Made by a program: the position numbers and the translations under genes. 64,000 bases of DNA from JASHPR01 sp963778075 (GTDB taxonomy: Bacteria; Actinomycetota; Actinomycetes; Streptosporangiales; Streptosporangiaceae), in the NCBI GenBank assembly GCA_963778075.1, contig CAVZTJ010000006.1, positions 199,214 to 263,213 of the forward strand, given 5' to 3'. Below the pieces are notes generated by a model. It saw only the letters and a program-made list of their open reading frames with translations, searched no databases and had not been told where the DNA came from. This document shows positions 52,320 through 60,867 of the stretch, in pieces. How positions within the stretch are numbered: position 1 is the stretch's first letter; each line of letters starts with the position of its first letter.

Positions 52320-53267
52320 CTAGCTGTACCTGATGCGCGGGTCGAGCACGGCGTAGGTGATGTCCGCCAGCAGGTTGCCCGCCACGGTCGTCACCGCGAT
52401 CACGATCGTGATGCCGAGCTCGACGGGATAGTCCTGGCTGGTGGCCGACGTGAAGAACAGCAGCCCGGTCCCCGGGTAGTTGAAGATCTGCTCGATGACC
52501 AGGCCCGAGGTGAACAGCCAGGGCAGGGACAGGCCAAGCAGCGTGACGATCGGCAGCAGCGAGTTGCGCAGCACGTGGCTCCAGAGGATCTTGTGCTCCG
52601 GCAGGCCCTTGGATCGGGCGACCTTGATGTAGTCCTGGGCCAGGCTGTCGATCGCCGAGGCCCTGATGTACCGGCTGAACAGCGCGAAGTTGATCAGCAC
52701 CAGGGTGAGCACCGGCAGCACCAGCGCCCCCGGGTCGGTGATGACCTGCCCGAGCGTCGATCCCTGCGGCGCCTCCGGCGGGAACAGGTGCAGCCGCGCA
52801 GAGAAGAAGATGATCAGCAGCAGGCCGAGCCAGAACGACGGCATCGAGTACAGCAGGAAGGAAACGCTGGTCAGGCCGTGGTCGAGCAGCCGGTTGCGCC
52901 GGATGGCCTGGACGATGCCCAGCGGGATCGCGATGAACACCGAGATCAGGAACGCGATGCCGACCAGGAAGAACGTCTTGGGCAGGTCCAGCGCGAGCAG
53001 CGAGTCGACGCTGATGTTGAGCTTGTAGGAGTAGCCGAGGTTGCCGTGCAGCAGCTGGCCGATGAAGCTCAGGTACTGGGCCGGCAGCGGCTTGTCGAGC
53101 CCGTACTCCTTGTTGAACGCGGCGATCGCCGGCGGCGTCGCCTTGGCGCCCAGGATGGCCCGGGCGGGTCCGCCGGGCAGATGGTGCTGCAGCACGAACA
53201 TGATGATCGTGACGCCGATGATCACGATCAGCGAGGTAACGGCCCGGTGGCCGAGGTAGCGGCCCAT
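52320..53267 (-). CDS. Peptide-type ABC transporter permease (DppB-like)
   Basis: 315 aa. First helix AVTSLIVIIGVTIIMFVLQHHLPGG, then the OppB N-terminal domain, and an EAA loop in DYIKVARSKGLPEHKILWSHVLRNSLLP, with about six helices in all. The start ATG 53267 overlaps the stop of the amidase-like gene (TGATG), so importer and enzyme are co-translated. Confidence 0.9.
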   Translation of the reverse strand: MGRYLGHRAVTSLIVIIGVTIIMFVLQHHLPGGPARAILGAKATPPAIAAFNKEYGLDKPLPAQYLSFIGQLLHGNLGYSYKLNISVDSLLALDLPKTFFLVGIAFLISVFIAIPLGIVQAIRRNRLLDHGLTSVSFLLYSMPSFWLGLLLIIFFSARLHLFPPEAPQGSTLGQVITDPGALVLPVLTLVLINFALFSRYIRASAIDSLAQDYIKVARSKGLPEHKILWSHVLRNSLLPIVTLLGLSLPWLFTSGLVIEQIFNYPGTGLLFFTSATSQDYPVELGITIVIAVTTVAGNLLADITYAVLDPRIRYS

Positions 53268-55507
53268 CAGCCGCGGCGCCCGTCGTGCACGCCAGAGCCG
53301 CGCCGGGTGAATTCGCGCAGCACGTTCCGGGTCAGCCGGGCCACGTTGTTCGCGTATCCGGCGTGCGAGAGGCTCGCGGTCCAGGCGATCGAGCCGACGC
53401 TGAACACTGAGCCGCCCCCCGGGGTCTCCAGGTAGGTCATGTCGGCCCGGACGTCCGGGTCCTGCGCCCCGCCGCGGCGGGTGCTCATCTCCTCGACCTC
53501 CTCAACGGCGCGCTGGTAACTGTCGTCGTGCGCGCCGGCCGAGGTGGCGACGACCAGGGTCTCGGGGGGCGTGCCCCGGGCGGGGTCGGCGCGGTCGAGC
53601 TCGTCGCCGGCGGCACCGCCGAGCTTCAGGCCGAAGTCGCCGATCACCTCGTCCCGGCCGATGCCGTCGAAGATGAAGGCGGCCCGCGGATCCTCGCTGG
53701 CCGCGGTCCGCCGGTATCCGGCGCCGGGACCGCCGCCCTGGGCGCAGAATCCGACCCCGGTCAGGACCTGCGGCGCTCGTCCTCGGTCGGCCCAGAGGCC
53801 GCCCGGCTCGCCGGTCGCGTGGTGGCCCTCGCCGGGCTCGCCGGTCCAGGCTCGCGACCCGCTGCGGCCGCGGCGGACCTCGAGCAGGTGCGGCGCGCCT
53901 TCGGCCACCGCGGTGACCCAGTAGAAGCCGTTGCCGCCGAGGTAGGCCAGGTTCCCGCCGCCGCCGGTGTACTCGGCAAGGGCGTCCAGCATCTGCCCGC
54001 TCACGTACTCCGGGTGCCCGCCGGTCAGCACGCCGGCGTACGGCCGCAGCAGGCCGGCCCCCTCGGCGTGCAGGTCGTCGTCGGTGACCGTGTCGTACGC
54101 GATGCCCTCGTGCTCGAGCCAGTCGAGCAGGTACAGGTCTCCGCTGAGCTCACGGCCGGCGTTGCCCCTGGTCACGATGCGGTGCCAGGGCCGCTGGTCG
54201 ACCATCGGGCGGCGGGACGAGACGTGGGAGACGCCGGATCCGTCCCGGTGCTTGCAGTACAGCGACAGGCCAAGCTCGCGGTGCTCGCCCAGGAATGCCC
54301 CGGCGGCCTCGTCCTCGGACGCGTCCGCGCCGTCTGTGGCCCGGGCCGGGTGGTAGAAGTTCGAGTAGATCGTGTATGTGAACGTGGGGACGAGCACCGC
54401 CAGCGGGGCGGCGGGCTCACCGTCACCGGGCCGCACGTAGAACGAGATCACGTCCTGCTGCTCGCCGCGGTCGCTGGTCAGCAGCGCTGCGTACATCCCG
54501 CTGCGGGTGCCGGCCGGCACATCCCACCGGAATGCCGCGGGCCACCAGGCATCGGCCAGGTCATCGTCGTGGAACCAGACGGCGCCGTACTCGGCCGGGC
54601 AGACCCGCCAGTCCAGGGTGGCGCCGGACCAGCGGTGTCCGGTGGCCCGCTGCACGGGGGAGTTCACGTAGGAAACGCCGGCCACGGCCGCGGCGCCCGG
54701 CGGTTGCCCGGCCCGGCCCAGCAGGCCGTCCGCGGTCAGCGCGTGCGGTAGGGCCTGCGGCTCGTCGATCTTGCCGTTGTAGCTGCCGTCGACCACCGAG
54801 GTCAGCACGCCGGGGCGGAGCGGCCCGGTGCCCAGCGCCGCCAGAAAGCCGTCGGTGCCGAGCGGCGAGGCCGCCAGCAGTTCGTCCTCGCTCTCGATCA
54901 CGACGGCTGGTCGGCCCGGGTCATGCCCGCGGTGGGTGCCGCGCGAGGCCTGCTGCACGAGGGTGATCCGCCCGGCCGCCGGGCTGATGCTGCCGGCCAC
55001 GTAGTACCACTGCCGCTCGGCCAGCGGCTGCGGGCTGGTGACCGCTCCGGCCAGGTCCGCCAGTGCCCCCGGATCATCGCTCCCCGCGCCGCGCCCGTAG
55101 CGCAGGGCCAGGGACCCGGCCTCGTCCACGCCGAGCACCAGGGCCGGCCGCCGGTCCTGCCCAAGCCAGGTGAGGATCGACTGCCACCGGCCGGCCGCGG
55201 GCAGGGTGGGGTAGACCCAGGCCGCCATGGAGCCCTCGCCGGCGGGCGAGGGCTCCATCTGGCCGGTGACGCCGTAGGAGCCGGACATCGTCTGGTGCGC
55301 GGACCCCGGGTAGCGGCCCTCCACGTCGCTGGGCACCCGCTCGCAGCTGAGCGGCGGCCCATCGCCGTCCGGCCTGGGACCCCGCCCGGTGACCCGGACG
55401 ATCTCGGCGCGGTAGCTGTCCACGCTGGCACTGACCATGAAGTCGATGGCCGTGCCAGCGCGAACGCTCCAGCGGCTCGGGTAACCCATCAGAGGTATGC
55501 CGCTCAT
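53267..55507 (-). CDS. N,N-dimethylformamidase large-subunit-like protein
   Basis: 746 aa, the size of the DMFase beta subunit. The segment YGAVWFHDDDLADAWWPAAFRWDVPAGTRSGMYAALL, then LAVLVPTFTYTIYSNF, YDTVTDDDLHAEG, GVLTGGHPEYVSGQMLDAL and GGNLAYLGGNGFYWV is the DMFase-like catalytic region as I know it, with the Tyr/Glu residues that bind mononuclear iron. A lectin-like N-terminal part (about 80-210, LamG-like strands) precedes it. The small alpha subunit of true DMFases is not seen next to it. It likely cleaves an amide in the transported substrate; a role outside DMF degradation is more probable here. Confidence 0.78.
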   Translation of the reverse strand: MSGIPLMGYPSRWSVRAGTAIDFMVSASVDSYRAEIVRVTGRGPRPDGDGPPLSCERVPSDVEGRYPGSAHQTMSGSYGVTGQMEPSPAGEGSMAAWVYPTLPAAGRWQSILTWLGQDRRPALVLGVDEAGSLALRYGRGAGSDDPGALADLAGAVTSPQPLAERQWYYVAGSISPAAGRITLVQQASRGTHRGHDPGRPAVVIESEDELLAASPLGTDGFLAALGTGPLRPGVLTSVVDGSYNGKIDEPQALPHALTADGLLGRAGQPPGAAAVAGVSYVNSPVQRATGHRWSGATLDWRVCPAEYGAVWFHDDDLADAWWPAAFRWDVPAGTRSGMYAALLTSDRGEQQDVISFYVRPGDGEPAAPLAVLVPTFTYTIYSNFYHPARATDGADASEDEAAGAFLGEHRELGLSLYCKHRDGSGVSHVSSRRPMVDQRPWHRIVTRGNAGRELSGDLYLLDWLEHEGIAYDTVTDDDLHAEGAGLLRPYAGVLTGGHPEYVSGQMLDALAEYTGGGGNLAYLGGNGFYWVTAVAEGAPHLLEVRRGRSGSRAWTGEPGEGHHATGEPGGLWADRGRAPQVLTGVGFCAQGGGPGAGYRRTAASEDPRAAFIFDGIGRDEVIGDFGLKLGGAAGDELDRADPARGTPPETLVVATSAGAHDDSYQRAVEEVEEMSTRRGGAQDPDVRADMTYLETPGGGSVFSVGSIAWTASLSHAGYANNVARLTRNVLREFTRRGSGVHDGRRG

Positions 55508-55535
55508 CTGCGCAGACCCCAGTCGCCCTTCGCCG

Positions 55536-57384
55536 TCACTTCGTGAAGTACCAGCTCTCCGGGAACACCGACAGCGTCGTATTGGCGGGAATGGGGCCGA
55601 CCAGGTTCTTCTTCACCGCCAGCACCTCGAAGTCGGAGTTCGGCTGCCACAGCATCGGCAGCTGCAGCGATATGAACTTCTCCCAGGCGTTGTAGTCGGC
55701 CGTGGTCGCACCACCCGCCGCAGCGGTGGCATCCAGCTTGTCCTGCGCCGGGTCGCAGTAGTTCTCGTGGTTGTTGTTGCCGCCGCAGTCGGTGTAGCCG
55801 GCCTCGACGGGGTAGCCGTTGGGCGGCGTGTAGACGCCGCCGCCCCAGTCGGAGAGCTGCCAGCTGCAGTCCGCCTGGCTCGCGGTGCACGCGGGCGAAG
55901 CGGCGAACACGTTGACGTTGTTGACCAGCTTGATGTTGATCCCGACCGTGGCCGCGACCGTCTTGTAGGAGGTCATCGCGACCTGCTGCTGAACGGCCCC
56001 GCTGTAGATCAGCAGGTTGATGGTCAGCGGGAACCCGGCCTTGATTCCGGCGCCGCATTCGGTCGCGCCCGTTCCCGGGTGGGCGCAGGTGGTCACGCCG
56101 CCGGGGTGCACGGCCCAGCCGTGCGCGGTCAGCAGCGCCTTCGCCTTGGCCGGGCTGTACGGCGTAGGCGTTGGGCTCGGCCCCTTCCAGGGACGTCGGC
56201 CCGTTGACGACCATGCCGTAGTCGGGCTGGGCATACCCGGAGAACACCTTCGAGATCTGCAGCGGCTGGTTGATCAGGTACTGCAGCGCCTGCCGGATGT
56301 AGAGCTGCCGGAAGGCGGGCCCGAGGGTCGGGTTGTTGAAGTTGATGAACAGCGAGTTGAACCCGAACACCTTCCACGGCGCCACGTTGTAGCCGAGGGC
56401 CGTGATCTCGCTGATCGTGTCGATGTCGTTAGCGGGGATGTCGCCCACGGTGAGGTCACCGGCCCGCAGCGCGTCGTACTCGGCGTCGAAGCTGGTGAAC
56501 GGGACCTCCACGAACTGCGAGATCTTCGGCTTCGACGGGCCGTTGTAGTTCTTGTTCGGCACGAACGTCACCTTGCCGGTCAGCGTGTAGCCGGCCAGCT
56601 TCCACGGGCCGTAGACGGTCTGCCAGAGCGGGTTCGTGGCGTACGTCTTGAGGTTCTTGGCCTGCGACTGCAGGAAGGACATCACCGCGCGCGCCCCGGC
56701 GGGCGTCTCGTCGTAGTTGCCGACCGCGCCGGCCGCGCTGGTCTTGTCCCACACGTGCTGCGGGATCGGCGTGATCTGGGAGAGCTCGTTGCCGGTGAAG
56801 AAGGCCGGGCCGTATGACTTGTCCAGATGCATGACCATCTCGTACGGGCTCACGACCTTGATGGACGTCACGTTGTCCGGGAACTGCCCGGGCGTGTAGT
56901 CCGCCCACTGCGATTTGTTCGCCTTGAGCAGGTTGAGCCAGAACATGATGTCGCGGGTTGTGATCGGCTTCCCGTCCGACCACTTCCAGTGCTTCAGCGT
57001 CAGCGTGACGACCGTGCCGTTGTCGGAGTAGACCGGCTGGTTGCCGAGGCTGTGCGCGTAGCTGACAACCGGGCTCTGGCCGTTGGCCTGGTTGAACAGC
57101 GGCGGCCACATCATGCTCTCGAACCAGCCCTGCTCCTGGATGGTGAAAAACTCGCCCGAGTAGAACGGCAGGATCCAGGTGGGCTGGCCCTCGGGCGTCT
57201 CGGCGAAAGTCACGACCCCGCCTTTGGACGCCGTGGAACCCGTGCCTGACGCGCCGGAACTGCCGCCGGAGCAGGCGGCAAGGATCAGCGCGGCGCTGAC
57301 CCCGATGATCGCAGCGGTGCCCCGTATTAACCGGGGGCGGAATCGGTGCGTGCGGCGCGGGGAGGAACTGGTCCGATTCGCCAT
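55536..57384 (-). pseudogene. Peptide ABC transporter substrate-binding lipoprotein, broken by one frameshift
   Basis: SBP family 5. The signal peptide has lipobox ILAAC (Cys about 38), then VTFAETPEGQPTWILPFYSGEF and KHWKWSDGKPITTRDIMFWLNLL, typical of DppA/OppA. The frame is good to PNAYA at about 56165; then one extra G in GCCGTAC shifts it, and the continuation YSPAKAKALLTAHGWAVHPGG to the end at 55536 is in the next frame (total ~616 codons). Without repair the product ends in about 200 nonsense residues. It is the first gene of the importer operon and lies 28 bp before the amidase. Either a sequencing error or an inactivated transporter. Confidence 0.8.
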
Positions 57385-57497
57385 CGCTTACGTCCTCTCG
57401 CTTAAGGGTTCGCCCCACCGTGGAAATCGCGGCGGGAGCACCGCCCCCGGGCCTGCCCCCGCAGCAGCCACGGACGCGCGCTGATCCCTAAGGTCGA

Positions 57498-57507
57498 ATG
57501 TCGACAA
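57498..57507. promoter_or_regulatory. ATGTCGACAA site (site 4) upstream of the importer operon
   Basis: Nine of ten bases match TTGTCGACAA. It lies 114 bp upstream of the substrate-binding protein start, in the promoter region of the minus-strand importer/amidase operon. It links this operon to the FCD regulator at 46.9 kb. Confidence 0.5.
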
Positions 57508-57689
57508 CCGACCGTGCCCCATTACAGTCACGTCGCTGCATCACTGTCAAGACACGATATGGTTTCGGCACGCAGGGACGAAACATGGCTTGATGCCTGG
57601 TAGATGGCGTGATGCGGCCCTGGCGAATCGCCGGTCCGCGGCACTGTCGGCCACGGGTTTGGCCGGTCACTGGCCGCTATGCGGAATGG

Positions 57690-57810
57690 TCTGCCACGGT
57701 CGGTCATGAACACTGGATCATCGGCGTGCTCAAGGCCGCGTTCGTGCCAGGGCGGCTGGACAAGCACGAGTTCGACCTGCGAATCGGGCAGGCGCTCGCA
57801 TCGCAGGCCC
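57690..57810 (+). pseudogene. DUF1707 domain fragment
   Basis: The plus frame reads VGHEHWIIGVLKAAFVPGRLDKHEFDLRIGQALAS, which matches the middle of DUF1707 (RERVVEVLKAAFAQGRLDRDEFDERVGQAL). The next residues (QAPRSGTHHAA) do not continue the domain, and nothing upstream provides its start. It overlaps or abuts an HTH remnant on the other strand. Confidence 0.6.
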
Positions 57811-57814
57811 CGCG

Positions 57815-57979
57815 CTCGGGAACGCATCACGCGGCACCAGCGCGGCCAAATCGGCAAGCGTCATACCCGCAGCTTTACGAGCGCGGCGTACCTCTGCCCC
57901 GAGAGAAGGGTCCGTAGAACAGCCGCTGGATGTGCTCGGTGTCGACCACCCGTCGTAGCGGGCGGCTCGGAAGTGTCAT
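57815..57979 (-). pseudogene. Helix-turn-helix gene remnant
   Basis: From ATG 57979 (AGGGGG upstream) the frame reads MTLPSRPLRRVVDTEHIQRLFYGPFSRG and stops at 57884 after a few residues. In the neighbouring frame AEVRRARKAAGMTLADLAALV follows, the first helices of an XRE-type HTH. A one-base shift near 57897 separates the two. The sequence then loses similarity before the third helix, so the gene is truncated as well as shifted. Confidence 0.5.
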
Positions 57980-58133
57980 GGCTACCCCCTGGAGAATTTA
58001 GGGCATTATCCCTGTCGTAAGACATGATCCTTAACGAGGCGGGTAACAGGGCTGAACATTTGCAGGTGCGCGGCACCCGGCCTGCTGATCGTGGGCCGGA
58101 CTCCGGTCGGCCTGACCCGCTCTAACGGAGGTG

Positions 58134-59819
58134 ATGGGCTTGCTCAGGCTTCATGTCGACGTGTTCGACTACATCATCCTGGCGATCTATTTCGTCCTGG
58201 TGATCACGATCGGGGTGGTGGCCCGACGGGCCGTCGCCACCAGCGAGGATTTCCTGCTGTCCGGCCGGTCGTTGCCCGCCTGGATTACCGGCCTGGCCTT
58301 CATCTCCGCCAACCTCGGGGCCATCGAGATCTTGGGCATGGCCGCGAACGGCGCTCAGTACGGCTTGCCGACCGTGCATTTCTACTGGATCGGCGCGGTC
58401 CCGGCGATGGTGTTCCTCGGCCTGGTCATGATGCCGTTCTACTACGGGTCCCGGGTGCGCAGCGTGCCTGAGTTCCTGCTCCGGCGCTTCAACCCGGCCA
58501 CCCACCTGTTCAACGCCATATCGTTCGCCGCGGCCGCGGTGCTGACCGCCGGGGTGAACCTGTACGCCCTGGCGCTGGTCATCAATGCGCTGATCGGCTG
58601 GCCGATCTGGCTGTCGATCGCCATCTCGGCGCTGTTCGTGCTGGCCTACATCACGCTCGGCGGTCTGTCCGGCGCCATCTACAACGAGGTCCTGCAGTTC
58701 TTCGTGATCATCGCGGGGCTGGTCCCGCTGGTGATCATCGGACTGAAAAGCGTTGGCGGCTACGGCGGCCTCAAGGCCAAGATCGGTCACACCTCCTTGG
58801 GCGCCCACGCCTTTTCGACCTGGGGGGGCGTCGGGGTCGGGCACTGGACGAACCCGCTGGGCGACTGGATCGGCATCGTTATGGGGCTCGGCTTCGTCTT
58901 GTCGTTCGGCTACTGGACCACGAACTTCGCCGAGGTCCAGCGCGCCCTGTCGGCTAAGGACCTGTCCGCGGCCCAGCGGACACCGCTGATCGGGGCGTAC
59001 CCGAAGATCTTCATTCCGGCCCTGACCATTATCCCGGGTCTTATCGCGGTGGTGGTCATCCCGCACCTTGGCACGCCCAAGGGAGCCTCCTACAACGACG
59101 CCATCCCGCTGCTGATGGGCAAGTACCTGCCCAACGGCGCGCTCGGCGTGGCGCTGGCCGGCCTGCTGGCCGCGTTCATGGCGGGCATGGCGGCGAACGT
59201 CAGTTCGTTCAACACCGTCTTCACCTACGACATCTGGCAGACCTACATCAGGAAGGGTCGGCGGGACCGGTACTACCTCAATGTCGGCCGGGTGGTCACC
59301 GTAGCCGGCATCCTGATCGGGATAGGCACGGCGTTCATCGCGTCCGGCTACAGCAACATCATGAACTACATCCAGTTGCTGTTCTCGTTCTTCAACGCCC
59401 CGCTCTTCGCCACGTTCATCGTGGCCATGTTCTGGAAGCGGACCACGCCGTGGGCCGGGATCAGCGGGCTGGCCGCCGGCGCGATCGGCGCCACCGTCGC
59501 GCATTTTGTCGGCTACGACATCGCCTACTTCTATCCGCACCAGGTGCTTGACCCCACCCACGCCACGATCAACGCGCAGATGCTGAACTTCTACGGAGCC
59601 ATCACGGCCTTCGTCGCTGACCTCGTGGTCACGGTGGGCGTCAGCCTGGTGACCAGGCCGAAGCCACTGTCCGAGCTCGGCGGCCTGGTGTGGGGCGTAC
59701 ACGACCCGGATGCGCCCGACCCGGCGAGCGTGCCCAAGCCGGCCTGGTGGGCGTCGCCCAAGCTGCTGGGCGGAGTCGCCCTGCTCATCGTCCTGGTGCT
59801 GTCCATCATCTTCGCCTAG
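58134..59819 (+). CDS. Sodium/solute symporter (SSS family)
   Basis: 561 aa with about 13-14 helices and the LeuT-fold SSS signature. TM1 holds DYIILAIYFVLVITIGVVARR, followed by SEDFLLSGRSLPAWITGLAFISANLGAIEILGM (sodium-site region of TM2), YITLGGLSGAIYNEVLQFF and the TM8 segment GLLAAFMAGMAANVSSFNTVFTYDIW, whose Ser/Ser contributes to Na2. I chose ATG 58134; GTG 58131 is directly before it and GGAGG overlaps, so a start a few codons later (TTG 58140) is also possible. The substrate class (sugar, myo-inositol, amino acid, monocarboxylate) is open. Followed 12 bp later by a small membrane protein. Confidence 0.88.
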   Translation: MGLLRLHVDVFDYIILAIYFVLVITIGVVARRAVATSEDFLLSGRSLPAWITGLAFISANLGAIEILGMAANGAQYGLPTVHFYWIGAVPAMVFLGLVMMPFYYGSRVRSVPEFLLRRFNPATHLFNAISFAAAAVLTAGVNLYALALVINALIGWPIWLSIAISALFVLAYITLGGLSGAIYNEVLQFFVIIAGLVPLVIIGLKSVGGYGGLKAKIGHTSLGAHAFSTWGGVGVGHWTNPLGDWIGIVMGLGFVLSFGYWTTNFAEVQRALSAKDLSAAQRTPLIGAYPKIFIPALTIIPGLIAVVVIPHLGTPKGASYNDAIPLLMGKYLPNGALGVALAGLLAAFMAGMAANVSSFNTVFTYDIWQTYIRKGRRDRYYLNVGRVVTVAGILIGIGTAFIASGYSNIMNYIQLLFSFFNAPLFATFIVAMFWKRTTPWAGISGLAAGAIGATVAHFVGYDIAYFYPHQVLDPTHATINAQMLNFYGAITAFVADLVVTVGVSLVTRPKPLSELGGLVWGVHDPDAPDPASVPKPAWWASPKLLGGVALLIVLVLSIIFA

Positions 59820-59831
59820 AAGGAGCGCGTC

Positions 59832-60173
59832 ATGTCCGAGGCTTCCGCCCCGTCCGCCGGCGTCCCATCGGCGGGCGACCCGTCCGCCGACACCCCGAAG
59901 TCGGCGGCCGCCAGGCTCTTCGACATCAGGTCGCTGATCGGCGGGCTGTTCATCCTGTACGGGATCATGCTCACCGTGGCCGGGTTCTTCACCTCACATA
60001 AAGACCTGGTCAAGGCAAGCAACATCAATATCAACCTGTGGATGGGTATCGGGATGCTCATCGTCGGGGTGCTGTTCGTGCTGTGGTGGCGGCTCAACCC
60101 GCTCCGGCGTGACCAGCCGGACGCGGCTGGGACGGGCACAACCGGGATGGGCACAACCGGGATGGGCCAGTGA
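59832..60173 (+). CDS. Small membrane protein accompanying the symporter
   Basis: 113 aa. Pro/Ala/Ser-rich N-terminus, two helices (LIGGLFILYGIMLTVAGFF and INLWMGIGMLIVGVLFVLWW) and a C-terminal tail with the repeated GTTGM unit. ATG 59832 has AAGGAG upstream, 12 bp after the symporter stop. Similar two-helix proteins often follow SSS symporters in actinomycetes and may be accessory subunits; function not established. The end overlaps the UspA start. Confidence 0.72.
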   Translation: MSEASAPSAGVPSAGDPSADTPKSAAARLFDIRSLIGGLFILYGIMLTVAGFFTSHKDLVKASNININLWMGIGMLIVGVLFVLWWRLNPLRRDQPDAAGTGTTGMGTTGMGQ

Positions 60174-60649
60174 GCGCCCCGGCCGTCCCGGTGATCGTGG
60201 TCGGGGTGGATGGCTCGACCGGCAGCAGCGATGCGGTGCGCTGGGCCGCGGAATACGCCAGGCTGGCCGGCGGCGAGCTGCGGGCCGTGGCCAGCTGGCG
60301 GTGGCCCAGTTACATCACCCGGATACCGCCCGGCGTCGACCTGGCCGCGGAAACGGCGCGCACGCTGCACGAGGCGCTCACCGGGATCCAGGCGGACTTC
60401 CCCGGCGTTCGGGTCAGCGAGCATGTGATCGAGGGCCCTGGCGGGCCGGCGCTGCTGTCGCAGGCCGCCGACGCCAGCCTGCTGGTCGTGGGCGCAAGCG
60501 GGCGGGCGGCGTATCCGGGCATGCTCCTCGGGTCGGTGGCCGAGCACTGCGTCCGGAACGGTCCCTGCCCGGTGGTAGTGGTCCGCACGCCGGCCTCGCA
60601 GCCGGTGTCGTCGCCGGCTCCCGCACCCGAGCCGTCGACGACACCGTAA
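60170..60649 (+). CDS. Universal stress protein (UspA family)
   Basis: 159 aa single Usp domain. N-terminal VIVVGVDGSTGSSDAVRWAAEYARL and the ATP-binding motif GASGRAAYPGMLLGSVAEHCV (G-x2-G-x9-G(S/T) pattern), so it should bind ATP. The C-terminal 20 residues are Pro/Ser/Ala-rich. GTG 60170 overlaps the upstream stop (GTGA). It forms a three-gene unit with the symporter; Usp proteins next to transporters may tune transport by energy state. Confidence 0.87.
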   Translation: MSAPAVPVIVVGVDGSTGSSDAVRWAAEYARLAGGELRAVASWRWPSYITRIPPGVDLAAETARTLHEALTGIQADFPGVRVSEHVIEGPGGPALLSQAADASLLVVGASGRAAYPGMLLGSVAEHCVRNGPCPVVVVRTPASQPVSSPAPAPEPSTTP

Positions 60650-60867
60650 AGGTAAGCTCCCGCGGACGCTAGCCGGGAGGCCATCCCAGAGGATCCCGCG
60701 GTGCCGGTTGCTGCCTGGGAGGGCGCGCGCTGCGCAAGGCCTGGACTCGCACGGCAGGACGGGCCGCGTAAGGCCCAGCGTTCAGGATATGTTTTGACTT
60801 CAGGTCTGGTCATGCAGGAGAGTGCAGCCAAGGGGGCATCAGGCCAGCGACTCAACGGGGGATCACC

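Noticed and set aside
53528..54751. Plus-strand frame of 407 codons opposite the DMFase-like gene
   Set aside because: Shadow of the minus-strand gene: Gly/Arg/Val-rich, with no motif.
58122..59702. Minus-strand frame of 526 codons opposite the symporter
   Set aside because: Mirror of the symporter codons; rich in Asp/Gln/His/Arg and without hydrophobic or domain structure.
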